Source: a virus. From it: a stretch of DNA of 27,745 bases. The stretch spans positions 1 through 27,745 of IMG/VR virus record IMGVR_UViG_3300049846_000338, one strand, 5' to 3'. The notes under the pieces were generated by a model, which made no database searches, was not told the origin of the DNA, and worked only from the letters and a program-made list of their open reading frames with translations. This document shows positions 6,810 through 15,166 of this stretch, one piece after another (position 1 is the first letter of the stretch; the number at the start of each line of letters is the position of its first letter). Both the position numbers and the translations under genes were made by a program.

Positions 6810-8113
6810 TATTTAAAATACTCCGTATAATCGACTTCCAAACTCACTGGCGCTTGTTTTTTAGGATATTGAATACCAATATCATAAGGCTTGGCTGCCG
6901 ATGGAACCTTTGAGGCTTCTCTCTCATATCTATTAATCGCCCATTTAGCCTGTCTATCAGAAATCTGGATTATCTTTCTAATGGCTTTTTCATCAAGATT
7001 AATTTGTCCAGCCGCTGCCTTTTCAGCATAATCCCTATCAGCGTCAGACAATCCAGTGCCTGATCCGAACAATTTAATTATTCTTCCTACCTGTTGCGCT
7101 CTCATAGCAAGAAATGCCTGAGTATTTGCTACTGGGTCTTCTGCTAAATCCACTCCAGATTGTGAGAGCGCCCTGCCCATATTAACGAGGAAATCTGCGC
7201 CATAGCCAGTTATTACTCCTTTATCCAAAACTTCTCTTGCGGCGGCGTTAGCGTAAAGAGTTTCTTCGGCATCTAGAGCAGCTTCTCTTTTAGCTGTGAA
7301 TTGTTCTGCTATGCCCTTAGAGATGTCTTTTGATAGCTCCTCTCCACCAGCAACCTGTTGAGTTGTGGAAACTAGACCCGGCTGAGGAACGATCTCTCTA
7401 GTTATTGGATCTTTAGCATACATTTTTCTTTCTAGCGGTGACATTCCGCCTCTAGAGAGAGTTTCAACTCTTGTTTTTAGTAAACTAAGTTCGTTATCTT
7501 CTTGCGGAGTCCTGGATGTTTTTGAGGATAATTCACTAATTCTTGCTATATTTCTCTCAAACTCCGCATTACCTGATCCACCACTTGCCCTCTGTTCTGC
7601 CAGTGCCGCTTTGCTCTGTGCGTCAACAAGACCGCTAATGCGTTCTTCTTCAAGCTGATTATAACTAACTGGTTTACCAGTTTGAACCAATCTAAATAAA
7701 GCTTCACTTAGATATTGTTGCGGAGATAGAGATTTAGATCTTTGTTTTGCCCATTGAGCTAAAATTTTGTTGGTTTGATAACTGTTACCGGGATCTACAT
7801 CTTCTGGATGTTGAAGAACAAAATTAACAGCATCATCGTATTCTTGAGGAGTTTTGGCATAGTTTTTTACATGCCTATCTAACTCTCTAGCTTGAGGAAC
7901 GCCTGCATCAATAGCTTGCTTGAAATCTTCAACTCCTGCAGGCTGTTGTTGAGGGAGTGGCATAGGTGCAGACCTAATACCAGCCAGCAGGTCATCTCCA
8001 GTAGGCTGAGGTGCTGGAGCCTTACTATTCATTATGGCTGTTATTTTATCAGCCCTCATCAATTCTTCAGGCCGTTGGAAAGATCCATTAAGATAATTAA
8101 GGAAATCTGTCAT
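6809..8113 (-). CDS. Probable internal virion / DNA ejection protein
   Basis: This 434-residue protein is mostly helical and polar. The N-terminal 60 residues are Pro/Gln-rich (KAPAPQPTGDDL, PMPLPQQQPAG). The segment from about residue 300 to 390 (NMGRALSQSGVDLAEDPVAN, then GSGTGLSDADRDYAEKAA) matches a pattern I know from phage injection or internal virion proteins: a GxGTGLSDxDxxYA block followed by a helix. It is coupled by ATGA to the upstream 205-residue gene and shares one base with the downstream 551-residue gene. Three such genes in a row after the tail nozzle mirror the ejection-protein triplets of T7-like and P22-like phages. The exact role is inferred from order. Confidence 0.65.
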   Translation of the reverse strand: MTDFLNYLNGSFQRPEELMRADKITAIMNSKAPAPQPTGDDLLAGIRSAPMPLPQQQPAGVEDFKQAIDAGVPQARELDRHVKNYAKTPQEYDDAVNFVLQHPEDVDPGNSYQTNKILAQWAKQRSKSLSPQQYLSEALFRLVQTGKPVSYNQLEEERISGLVDAQSKAALAEQRASGGSGNAEFERNIARISELSSKTSRTPQEDNELSLLKTRVETLSRGGMSPLERKMYAKDPITREIVPQPGLVSTTQQVAGGEELSKDISKGIAEQFTAKREAALDAEETLYANAAAREVLDKGVITGYGADFLVNMGRALSQSGVDLAEDPVANTQAFLAMRAQQVGRIIKLFGSGTGLSDADRDYAEKAAAGQINLDEKAIRKIIQISDRQAKWAINRYEREASKVPSAAKPYDIGIQYPKKQAPVSLEVDYTEYFK

Positions 8114-8727
8114 TGTCTATTCCAATCTACCCTACCAACATTATTAAAATATGTTGATGACCCTGGTTTAGCTGGTTGATAGAATTTACTGATCTGGTCA
8201 GGCGTTGGCCCTCTGGTCGCAGAAAAAATATCCAATAGCTGCTGCGGTATTTTACCTTGCGACTCAATTAGCTCCATTTTCTGCCCAAGAGCGCGTTCTT
8301 GCCTAGCCGCCTGCGGCGCTATCTGACCAGTCATGCCTTGAGCCGACCGCAGTATCCTGTCCATAGCCGTTTGCTTTGCCTGTTGTGCGATACCTGGCAT
8401 ACCCCTTGATGTAAGGAAGTCCACGGCCTCGTCTGCCCTCTCTGGGTTAAAGAACGTGTTCTGACGCCCCAGAGCTCCTTGGCGGCGGTCTGCGTTCTGC
8501 ATAGCCCTAATGGTGGATAAAAGCCCAGAAGCCCCCTGCGCCTCTTCCTCCTGAGCCATTTGCGCCAGCAATGGGCTATTCGGGTCAGACAATGCTTGGT
8601 AAAGAGCAAAAGCCTGCTTTTCAGCAGGAGTTTGTACGTTATATTTAGATACGGCCCCGTACTGTCTTCTAGCGCTTACAGCGTCAGCTATGAACGGTAT
8701 CGCCCGAGTGAGCCAAGAAGCGCCCAT
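8110..8727 (-). CDS. Hypothetical virion protein, first of three ejection-type genes
   Basis: This 205-residue protein begins with a short amphipathic hydrophobic helix (MGASWLTRAIPFIADAVSAR) and is otherwise Ala/Gln/Arg-rich and helical, with no cysteine. The next gene overlaps it by 4 bases (ATGA), and its ATG directly precedes the TAA of the nozzle gene. By analogy with phages that encode three internal virion proteins downstream of the tail nozzle, the smallest of the three often comes first. That order, not a recognised domain, is the reason for this assignment. It could also be another minor head or tail protein. Confidence 0.6.
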   Translation of the reverse strand: MGASWLTRAIPFIADAVSARRQYGAVSKYNVQTPAEKQAFALYQALSDPNSPLLAQMAQEEEAQGASGLLSTIRAMQNADRRQGALGRQNTFFNPERADEAVDFLTSRGMPGIAQQAKQTAMDRILRSAQGMTGQIAPQAARQERALGQKMELIESQGKIPQQLLDIFSATRGPTPDQISKFYQPAKPGSSTYFNNVGRVDWNRQ

Positions 8728-10794
8728 TTAAACCTTCCCTATAATATTTCCGTAAATAGTATATCCAGTGATGATGTCGGGACCGTTGGCATCGTTAGTT
8801 TCAATCCTTATCTTAAACTGTTTTCCCTTCCATCGCAAAGGCAGCTTCTTATCAAGAATTCTCGTTCCGCCAACAGGAGATGTCCCCACTTTAGCAAATC
8901 CCACCTGACCAACGCCTTCAGCCGTTACGCTTACAGTATCTGAGGCAATTTCCGAGAAGTCGCCAACAACTGATAGAGTGTACGTAACTGGGCTTCCGGC
9001 CTCGAATTGCACTCTTACATAATGACCCGACTTAAGCTGAGTTGATTGTTTAGGCTCATTCATAGTAAGCCATCCACTCTCAATAATTGTATTGATGTTA
9101 TCGCCATCATCGCTATAAGACCCGGTATCAAACTTATAGACCTTGCCGCCTGCACCAGCGCATATAAAGTCGCCATTCCGTCTTACAAGATAGCACTTTT
9201 GTTGAGCTAATTTTGTGGTAAATTTAGACCAAGATCCGTATGTAGACCCTGTTACCTGACCGGCGGAATAGAATGGTGTGTAGTTATAGTTATAGATAAC
9301 GTCACCAACCTTGCACATTAACCAGTTTCTTCTTGGATAATGGATAACCTGTATCTCATCAGCGTCTGTTAATTTTGAGGAGATTTGGCTTGCAAGCTCT
9401 GACTTTATAGCTTCAGAGATGTTTGCGGTCTGGAATGTCAGGCTGTCTGCGCCTGCAGCAAAGTTCCTTGCCCCATCATTGCTGACGAAAATCATGGATC
9501 CGCCGATGCTCTTTAGTCCAAACCTAGATACTCCGCCTTGGGGAAACAGGCCGACTGGATTGAAGCTGATAGAAGCAGCCGTGGTGTCTTGAATGGAGTC
9601 AATACCGTCATCTGCATATACGTTACGCTCTCCATTGGCAACAAGGTACTTCTGGAACGTATCCAAGCTAAGAAGCCTCTCCGCTTGAGGCTGTCTAGCG
9701 CCGTAGTCTTGCGATATGGCATTAAGCGTGCGCTGGAATGTAGTCATGTCCTGTGGGTCATTGGGACCACTGATCCTGACCTTGGTGGGCGTTCTGGCAT
9801 CAATATAATATGCCCTGCTGAAGTGAGTATGCGCCCATGAGGAGATCGGCATGGCCGACTTGAAGAACTGTAGACTGTCGTTCGCAGTTTGCCCAGTAAT
9901 TGAAGTTCCTGTCAGTTGCGCTGTTGTAACTGCGCTGACCTGAGCAATAGCTGATCTTGTCGTGTTATAATAGTAATCTCCTACTCTTATCTCTGTGTTG
10001 AGCCAATTAACGCCAGACACAGCAACGCCAGCAGCAGAAGTTCCAGTTGTCCCGATTGCAAAATTGTCATACCCGTTGTTTTGAGGAATGATATTTAGTT
10101 CTACCAAGTCAACTATCTGGTAAAAGTCTCCACCAACCTGATTGGCTGAAGCTGAAATCGTAGGGTGTCCAAGCCCAGTAGCAGCACTACCTATAGCTGT
10201 ATGCTGTATGTTCGTAGAGCCAACGCTCGTAATAACCGCATATCCACCTATTGATGAGTTATAGACAAGATCGTTATTAGTCACGAAAGTCTCTGACAGC
10301 CAGTTCTCTACGGAGCTATCTGACAGACCTGCGGCGCTGGTGGATGTGCTAGACGATTGGCCGCGAACCATAAGAGCCTTAAGCTCGTTGAAGGATGTTC
10401 CGCCGTTATCAGTATAGAAGTTCCTGTCAGATCCGTTAACGAATATTAACTTATCGCCCATCTGCATAGATAACAGTCTCTTTGAGGAATCCTTCCCAGT
10501 AAGTATCTGCGACCATGTTTCCGTGGTTTCATTATATTTATATATTGTTCCGTTGGAAGAGGCCATCAGGGTAGCAGTTCCGTCCTCGTCAACATACTCA
10601 TGCAGGCCAGTTATCTCATTTGAGCCGGCAAGACCGCCGAGCCGAGTTAAGCCCTGAATCTTTTCTGCGTTTCCATTGATATTGATGAACCTGTTTACAA
10701 GCCTGCTAGAATATTCAATAGGTATCTCTGAGTCGGCGAACTCTGTCGTCAACCCATATCTACCCGGAGCATATTTAGTTTGGACTGTTGTCAT
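8728..10794 (-). CDS. Tail nozzle / packaged-DNA stabilisation-like protein
   Basis: This 688-residue protein is beta-rich. The N-terminus reads SSRLVNRFININGNAEKIQG, then GLTRLGG, and a little later GLHEYVDEDG. The pattern of a 'VNR...N..GNAEKRPG' opening followed by propeller-like strands with FVNGSDRNFYTD and GGKVYKFDT is typical of podovirus nozzle proteins of the P22 gp10 and T7 gp12 kind. P22 gp10 is shorter (472 residues) and T7 gp12 longer (794). It lies directly after the head-tail adaptor gene, with a 4-base ATGA overlap, exactly where a nozzle gene is expected. In the virion it would form the tube that closes the tail. The assignment is by pattern and position and is fairly secure. 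Confidence 0.7.
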   Translation of the reverse strand: MTTVQTKYAPGRYGLTTEFADSEIPIEYSSRLVNRFININGNAEKIQGLTRLGGLAGSNEITGLHEYVDEDGTATLMASSNGTIYKYNETTETWSQILTGKDSSKRLLSMQMGDKLIFVNGSDRNFYTDNGGTSFNELKALMVRGQSSSTSTSAAGLSDSSVENWLSETFVTNNDLVYNSSIGGYAVITSVGSTNIQHTAIGSAATGLGHPTISASANQVGGDFYQIVDLVELNIIPQNNGYDNFAIGTTGTSAAGVAVSGVNWLNTEIRVGDYYYNTTRSAIAQVSAVTTAQLTGTSITGQTANDSLQFFKSAMPISSWAHTHFSRAYYIDARTPTKVRISGPNDPQDMTTFQRTLNAISQDYGARQPQAERLLSLDTFQKYLVANGERNVYADDGIDSIQDTTAASISFNPVGLFPQGGVSRFGLKSIGGSMIFVSNDGARNFAAGADSLTFQTANISEAIKSELASQISSKLTDADEIQVIHYPRRNWLMCKVGDVIYNYNYTPFYSAGQVTGSTYGSWSKFTTKLAQQKCYLVRRNGDFICAGAGGKVYKFDTGSYSDDGDNINTIIESGWLTMNEPKQSTQLKSGHYVRVQFEAGSPVTYTLSVVGDFSEIASDTVSVTAEGVGQVGFAKVGTSPVGGTRILDKKLPLRWKGKQFKIRIETNDANGPDIITGYTIYGNIIGKV

Positions 10795-11477
10795 CTAATC
10801 TTGTTGCCCGGCTTGAAATATATATCTCCGCCGGTATCTCCATTAAACCGGTTATATGTCTCTTCTTTCATTTTGTCATACAACTCTAGGTTGGTTGCAT
10901 ACCTTATGGTAGGCTCTCCATCGCTCTCATCAAGTATGGTTTTAGTGAGCAATCCCTGAACTACAAGCCTGCCAGGAAATGGCACAGTTGCTGACGCGTC
11001 AGCCGTGGAATAAGCAGATACCTTCCGATAGTATCCAATATTGAAATATCCATCATCCGTATTTGTCGGCCATCTATCAAAAGTAATAATAGGATTACCT
11101 TCACTATTAATACCCTTCAAGCACCAATGATACGGAGATCCTGTGTTATTGTTCCTTTGCAGAAGTCGCATCTCATCAATACCAACTCTCTTAAGAGCAG
11201 ATTGTCTAGTGCTTATAGCCACTTCATGAATGTTCTGTATAACAACTCCTGATACGGAGTAATCTCGCACACTAGTGGATACAGACACGATAGCTTCTCT
11301 ATAAAGCTCTTGCCAGTTAGCGAAGTCTGATAGTTCAGATACCACATCATTTAGATAATGAAGTTTTGTAATGCTATCGCTATCTTGGTCTAAAGTAGAT
11401 GCAGGAGAAAGCTTTGATTTCCTCCTTACTTCATTTATGGCACCGATAACTGTTACTTTAAAATCTGATTCAGCCAT
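10791..11477 (-). CDS. Head-tail adaptor (P22 gp4 / T7 gp11-like)
   Basis: This 228-residue protein has the signature of the podovirus adaptor family. It starts with an N-terminal helix (VIGAINEVRRKSKL), then a helix with KLHYLNDVVSELSDFANWQE, a beta-rich middle with RDYSV and a segment ending IDEMRLLQRNN, an aromatic strand (NIGYYRKVSAYS), and a C-terminal helix (YATNLELYDKMKEETYNRFN). Family members form a ring under the portal and join it to the tail. It is followed at once by the nozzle gene and preceded by small structural genes, which supports this. The length fits the family's usual 160-230 residues. Confidence 0.7.
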   Translation of the reverse strand: MAESDFKVTVIGAINEVRRKSKLSPASTLDQDSDSITKLHYLNDVVSELSDFANWQELYREAIVSVSTSVRDYSVSGVVIQNIHEVAISTRQSALKRVGIDEMRLLQRNNNTGSPYHWCLKGINSEGNPIITFDRWPTNTDDGYFNIGYYRKVSAYSTADASATVPFPGRLVVQGLLTKTILDESDGEPTIRYATNLELYDKMKEETYNRFNGDTGGDIYFKPGNKIR

Positions 11478-11986
11478 TAAAACCTCTGATATGAATAAGC
11501 AGAAGCGGCAACATGTAGAATTTGAATTGATTGGCCTACAGAGAGCAACAGAGGTCCATTTGCAGCCGTTCCCAAGAAATTCATTCCGGCTGCAGGAAAT
11601 AAGCTAATAGCGGTAACACTCGCTGTGTCACTTACTATATATTGCCTCCTACCTTGATGATGCTCAGGAAGAACAAGGCTCCTCTCTCCAGCGACTGTGC
11701 AGGTGACGTATGCCATATCAGCAGAAACAACACATGCGCTTGCCTGCGTCGTTCCACTAGGAGATCTCTCCATATAACTATTTCTTAAGAACCCATTGAT
11801 ATGCACATTCTCTGCGCTAACTGTTGTTGCGCTTACGGCGGGACAGTTTAATCTTCCATTAATAGACTGTTCGGCACTTGACTCTAGGCTAAGAAAGCTA
11901 TCAAACACATCCTGATAGTCTGACTGTGTTGGAATATCGTTCGTCTCAAACCTTCCCTTAAGATATGTAACGCTGCGCTGTGTCAT
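11477..11986 (-). CDS. Minor structural protein with fibre-type N-terminal motif
   Basis: This 169-residue protein shares its opening motif with the fibre at 4106-5164. A basic strand-helix and YLKGRFETNDIPTQSDYQDV lead to FDSFLSL, comparable to the fibre's TGDRPTESQFIDFIDSYV. The rest is Ser/Thr/Ala-rich and beta-like, ending in QSIQILHVAASAYSYQRF. The adaptor gene's ATG shares a base with its TAA stop. It may be a short spike or a head-attached fibre that uses the same docking motif as the tail fibre. No enzyme motif is present. Confidence 0.65.
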   Translation of the reverse strand: MTQRSVTYLKGRFETNDIPTQSDYQDVFDSFLSLESSAEQSINGRLNCPAVSATTVSAENVHINGFLRNSYMERSPSGTTQASACVVSADMAYVTCTVAGERSLVLPEHHQGRRQYIVSDTASVTAISLFPAAGMNFLGTAANGPLLLSVGQSIQILHVAASAYSYQRF

Positions 11987-11990
11987 TTTT

Positions 11991-12356
11991 CTACCTTACT
12001 GTAAAGTCTGTTCCAATAATCATTTCTCCAATACCGGGATCACCAGCCTGAACAACTCCAGGCAAGAACAAATGCGTAGCGGGGCCAATTGGAGTAGGTA
12101 TATTGGTCCCGTAGACGAACGCGCTTACATTATAAGCAGATGTATCATATGTGATAGCCGGAGAAGCTTGTGGGTATCCTATTTGCGGATCGTTCTTAGC
12201 TCTCACGAAATCTTGAGGATGTCTGCTATCGGCCTGATCTTTTCGCTTTAATACGCCATAATAATCCTTACGGACATTAGACGCGTATTCTACGAATCCA
12301 CTTTCCTCATCCCTTACGAGCCAGTCTCCGCGCTTCCATCCACTTCTGCTCTTCAT
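11991..12356 (-). CDS. Conserved phage structural-region protein, RHPQDF family, cysteine-less
   Basis: This is a 121-residue protein. The first half, with RSGWKRGDWLVRD, then SGFVEYASNVRKDYYGVL and RHPQDFVRAKND, matches a widespread small phage protein family of the form 'kRGDw...CdvCGFk..as.lRk.WdG..VC..d.e.RHPQDF'. In Cys-containing members two CxxC-like pairs suggest a zinc ribbon. Here all the Cys positions are replaced (RDEESGF, LKRKDQAD), so no metal site is possible. The second half is variable. I know no function for the family. It usually lies in the head or head-tail gene cluster, as here. Confidence 0.7.
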   Translation of the reverse strand: MKSRSGWKRGDWLVRDEESGFVEYASNVRKDYYGVLKRKDQADSRHPQDFVRAKNDPQIGYPQASPAITYDTSAYNVSAFVYGTNIPTPIGPATHLFLPGVVQAGDPGIGEMIIGTDFTVR

Positions 12357-12359
12357 CCA

Positions 12360-12692
12360 TTAACTCACAATCCCTGCTTGAATGAACGTACCGGATACAC
12401 CGCCTTCGTTTGAGGCACTAATCTCAATCCTGATGCCTGCTACTGGGTATGCATAGTTACCATCATTGTCTGCAGATGAAGCCACCACAAACTCATGAGG
12501 GAACCATGTCAAGGCTCCAGCAGACACTTCAAGAGGATTTTGGAACGTATGCTGTACGGTATATTTAGCAGTAGTAGCGATTTTGCATCCAAACCCAATA
12601 TTGAATGGGTTCAAATGAACGTCAGGAACAAAAATACCGCTATGAGAGTTTCCAGCAACAGATGCGCTTACGGTAATAGTTTGACTACGCAT
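12360..12692 (-). CDS. Small virion-type beta protein
   Basis: This 110-residue protein opens with MRSQTITVSASVAGNSHSGI. It is beta-rich and low in charge, with one Cys. A paired pattern of VPDVHLNPFNIGFGCKIA and KYTVQHTFQNPLEV is followed by IRIEISASNEGGVSGTFIQA. It resembles small phage proteins that sit between capsid and adaptor genes and are often found in virions. Spacing to both neighbours is 3 bases. A decoration or head-fibre role is possible, but nothing in the sequence proves it. Confidence 0.65.
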   Translation of the reverse strand: MRSQTITVSASVAGNSHSGIFVPDVHLNPFNIGFGCKIATTAKYTVQHTFQNPLEVSAGALTWFPHEFVVASSADNDGNYAYPVAGIRIEISASNEGGVSGTFIQAGIVS

Positions 12693-12695
12693 GGA

Positions 12696-13112
12696 TCACC
12701 CCTCAGTGATATATTCGATGTAAGCCCTGCCACCGCCTCCAGTAAATACCGTCGTAGACAGAGCCGACAGAGTAGCGTCAACAGTCGTAGCTACATCAAG
12801 TACAGCAGCAGAAACAAACGTAGACTCATGATAACGAGTGTTTGCAGAAGCTGTAATATCAGCCATCAAGTTAGTGCCGTTTGAAAACTTGATGCTCATA
12901 GCAGAAACTGGGTCAGTCCCAGTGAAAGCTGACGTAGGAACGAAAGAGCATTTCGTAACCACAGACCTTGCCGGAACAAGTACTCTGGCAGATGGAGTGG
13001 CTTGAGAAAGCAGAAGAACCCTACGGCCAGGAACATAAGCCCGAGTATCCGATGCCGGAGTACCAGAGTTATCTCCGAAAGTAACAGGGTTTTGAAAATT
13101 AGTTGTCGTCAT
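12696..13112 (-). CDS. Small virion-type beta protein
   Basis: This 138-residue protein is the first gene after the major capsid gene. It is beta-rich, Thr/Ser/Ala/Val-rich, and ends GGGGRAYIEYITEG. The patterns PSARVLVPARSVVTKCSFVP and ESTFVSAAVLDVATTV suggest stacked strands. It has a strong ribosome binding site (AGGGAG, about 7 bases before the ATG), just after the stem-loop at 13133-13158. It forms a pair with the next gene (12360-12692) in size, composition and spacing. A capsid-surface or minor head role is inferred from place only. Confidence 0.65.
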   Translation of the reverse strand: MTTTNFQNPVTFGDNSGTPASDTRAYVPGRRVLLLSQATPSARVLVPARSVVTKCSFVPTSAFTGTDPVSAMSIKFSNGTNLMADITASANTRYHESTFVSAAVLDVATTVDATLSALSTTVFTGGGGRAYIEYITEG

Positions 13113-13132
13113 TTTTATCTCCCTATAGGTGG

Positions 13133-13158
13133 AGGGGGCTGGAGTTAACCAGCCCCCT
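13133..13158 (-). terminator. Perfect 10-bp GC-rich stem-loop after the capsid gene (possible attenuator)
   Basis: AGGGGGCTGG and CCAGCCCCCT form a perfect 10-bp stem around a 6-base loop, 5 bases after the stop codon of the major capsid gene in the direction of transcription. There is no run of U after the stem (the transcript continues CCACCUAUAGGGAG), so it does not fit a classical intrinsic terminator. It could act as a partial terminator, an RNA-processing point or a 3' stabiliser that sets capsid expression above that of the downstream genes. Confidence 0.5.
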
Positions 13159-13163
13159 ATCCT

Positions 13164-14078
13164 TTACGCGCCTTGCGAACCCCAAATATCGCGGGGATCG
13201 GTGAATCCGACAGAAAACCGCTTCGTGGTTACGATAGCAAGGTTTTGCGTGCCGACGCGATCATTGTCACGCTCCATATCAGCGGCTCTGCGCTCATAGA
13301 ACACAAGGCCGTTAGGAACGCCATTCTGGAGGAACCAAGCATCTTGGTCAGTGAGATAGTTAGTTACAACCAACTCAAGACCAAGTTCGTTGATGATGTT
13401 CACATCGTTATCAGCAGATCCTACTTTTTTCTGAGTTTTGAGGATCTTCTGACCATTGAAGAAATCACCCCGGCTGACGATCAGTTTTTTAGGCTGATAG
13501 CTAAGACGCTGGTTATTGGCATCACGCAGGTTGAGAACGTCGATAAACGCAGACTCAAGAGAGGTTTGCGTAAGATCAACAGCAACAGCAGGTACGTTAG
13601 ACCATGTACCGCCACCAGAACCAGAGAACGGGTGGGCGGAGTTACACAGCGACACACCATCTGCGCCAGTTACTGACGTATCAAATGCGTTGTTGAGAAC
13701 GGCAGTAGCAACCGTCTCTTCAGTACGCACCAGCGCTTCAGACAGAAGACGAGGAATCTGCTGGATGAAGCCGTATTGGTCATCTTCCATCATTTCTCTC
13801 GTTACTACTGCGCCAAGTCCATAAGTGATATGGACGTATTCTTTTTGAACGCCTTGGGTAAGACGAGCAAACGCTACGCTATCACCTTGGTCTTTAACAC
13901 CAGCCGTAGTAAAGCCGGACAGTTCTTGCTCTTTCTCAAAAGCCCTGTCTGACTTTTTGATATTGAAGAACTTGTCGTATTTTTTGGGATGTTGATTGTA
14001 AGCAGTACCCCAAAGTTCAGCTAGGCCAGGATAAAGAAGTTCTGGAGCAAAGCCGGTAGAATGTACGAATCCAGTCAT
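13164..14078 (-). CDS. Major capsid protein, HK97-fold type
   Basis: This 304-residue protein has the layout of a capsid subunit of the kind with no delta domain cut. A helical, charged N-terminal part (KYDKFFNIKKSDRAFEKEQE) is followed by GLGAVVTREMMEDDQYGFIQ, then a long helix (LLSEALVRTEETVATAVLNN). HPFSGSGGGTWSN follows at about residue 149, with LIVSRGDFF and a C-terminal segment RFSVGFTDPRDIWGSQGA. The HPF...G...N loop and the 'LIV' strand after SYQPKK are typical of Mu gpT-like and related HK97-fold capsid proteins. A strong AGGGAGA ribosome binding site precedes the ATG. Decoration and scaffold genes upstream and the stem-loop downstream agree with a highly expressed capsid gene. Confidence 0.85.
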   Translation of the reverse strand: MTGFVHSTGFAPELLYPGLAELWGTAYNQHPKKYDKFFNIKKSDRAFEKEQELSGFTTAGVKDQGDSVAFARLTQGVQKEYVHITYGLGAVVTREMMEDDQYGFIQQIPRLLSEALVRTEETVATAVLNNAFDTSVTGADGVSLCNSAHPFSGSGGGTWSNVPAVAVDLTQTSLESAFIDVLNLRDANNQRLSYQPKKLIVSRGDFFNGQKILKTQKKVGSADNDVNIINELGLELVVTNYLTDQDAWFLQNGVPNGLVFYERRAADMERDNDRVGTQNLAIVTTKRFSVGFTDPRDIWGSQGA

Positions 14079-14090
14079 GTATTATCTCCC

Positions 14091-14675
14091 TTAAATGATC
14101 TGACCGCCGCCGCCGAGGGTCGGGTTAACGATCATAACCTCTACCAGAGCGCTTGCAGCCGACGCAGCAGCAGAAGATCTGGGGTTGGAAATGAACTGTT
14201 CAGGCGCAAGCCCAAGGATACGGAACTGAGCATCTGCCGTGGTGATGACTGTGCCATCAAGACCTTGGCCGGAAAGACCAGTGCTCGTATTGGGTGCTCC
14301 AGCAGATACTTTAACACCGCCGAACACTGTAGCGTCGTTGGCGTTACCACCGAACTCAGCTACATACGTTTGATGCGGATCACAGTTTACAAGAGCATAA
14401 CCGGGAACGCCAGAAGCAAGGAACGGACCTCTCGTTGGTTGACTGAACGTAAGGGGTTTACCGTTTTGGTCCAAGAACCCGATAATTACGCCAAGGGGTC
14501 TGGTAGCGAGGGGCGTACCAGCCTTCAAGGGACGTACTTTACCAGTAGTAGAAGCAATAACTGCGTCACCAAGGAAGTAAGCTTCGTTGGTTGCGGCAGA
14601 AACAGGGAATTGCTTGGTAATGGCTTTGCCACCGCCTAGCTTCCTGCATGGTACAAAACCACGTTGATTAGCCAT
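14091..14675 (-). CDS. Capsid decoration/cement-like protein
   Basis: This 194-residue protein lies directly before the major capsid gene. The pattern FPVSAATNEAYFLGDAVIAS, then KVRPLKAGTPLATRPLGVII, DQNGKPLTF and SGVPGYALVNCDPHQTYVAE is that of a small beta-barrel. The 'fxGDaV...G....g...plGVi' pattern is typical of phage head decoration or cement proteins encoded next to the capsid gene. The end is Gly-rich (NPTLGGGGQII), perhaps a flexible tail. It has a good ribosome binding site (AAAGG). The role is inferred from the fold-like pattern and the neighbour. Confidence 0.7.
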   Translation of the reverse strand: MANQRGFVPCRKLGGGKAITKQFPVSAATNEAYFLGDAVIASTTGKVRPLKAGTPLATRPLGVIIGFLDQNGKPLTFSQPTRGPFLASGVPGYALVNCDPHQTYVAEFGGNANDATVFGGVKVSAGAPNTSTGLSGQGLDGTVITTADAQFRILGLAPEQFISNPRSSAAASAASALVEVMIVNPTLGGGGQII

Positions 14676-14692
14676 TTGTTTACCTTTCTAGA

Positions 14693-15166
14693 TCAATTTA
14701 TAATAACGCGTCCAGCTTGCCCTTTTGGAGCATAAACTTCAACGCCACCTTCTTTGAGCTTTTCGTCCGTCTCACGAAGGACGCTTCTCATAGCTTCCTT
14801 GTTCTCGTTACGGATGTACTCGTCTCTTTGTGCCTTAAGTTCCTTTGGGATCATGATAGCCACCAGATCCCGGTATCTCAAAGCACCAGTCAATGAAGCA
14901 ACATCATTGACGTCAATATTTACAATCTCATCGCCGTGATTGTCTGAGGGTTTCATAACTTTCCATCCCTCTGACATACGCTCAGTCAATTTAGAGATGC
15001 TAGACCATTTTGGATGCCAGCCGGGAGGAGCCTTAAGCTTGGGCAGTTGCCCTGACGGACGCCAACCAGGAGGAGTTCCTTTTTTCTTTGGTTTAGCAAT
15101 AACTTCTTCTGTCACTTGGACTTCAACTTCGCTCTTTTCAAACATTTCTTTCTCTTTCGTGCTCAT
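14693..15166 (-). CDS. Conserved small protein of the capsid assembly block
   Basis: This is a 157-residue protein. The N-terminal 30 residues are acidic, then a basic Pro-rich stretch with two copies of a PPGW motif (KKGTPPGWRPSGQLPKLKAP and PPGWHPKW). The second half is a charged helix (IPKELKAQRDEYIRNENKEA), and the end is EVYAPKGQAGRVIIN. It is coupled by ATGA to the scaffold gene. Proteins like this appear between scaffold and capsid genes in related environmental phages, but I know no assigned function. An assembly factor or minor head protein is plausible. Confidence 0.65.
   Translation of the reverse strand: MSTKEKEMFEKSEVEVQVTEEVIAKPKKKGTPPGWRPSGQLPKLKAPPGWHPKWSSISKLTERMSEGWKVMKPSDNHGDEIVNIDVNDVASLTGALRYRDLVAIMIPKELKAQRDEYIRNENKEAMRSVLRETDEKLKEGGVEVYAPKGQAGRVIIN

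Noticed and set aside
13113-13130. CTATAGGGAGA on the minus strand, like the end of a T7 RNA polymerase promoter
   Set aside because: The upstream part of a T7 promoter does not match, no phage RNA polymerase gene is visible, and AGGGAGA is simply the ribosome binding site; the capsid gene has the same AAGGGAGATAA leader.
13173-13824. Two overlapping plus-strand open frames across the capsid gene
   Set aside because: Both are antisense to the major capsid gene, have no recognisable motif and no ribosome binding site that I can see.
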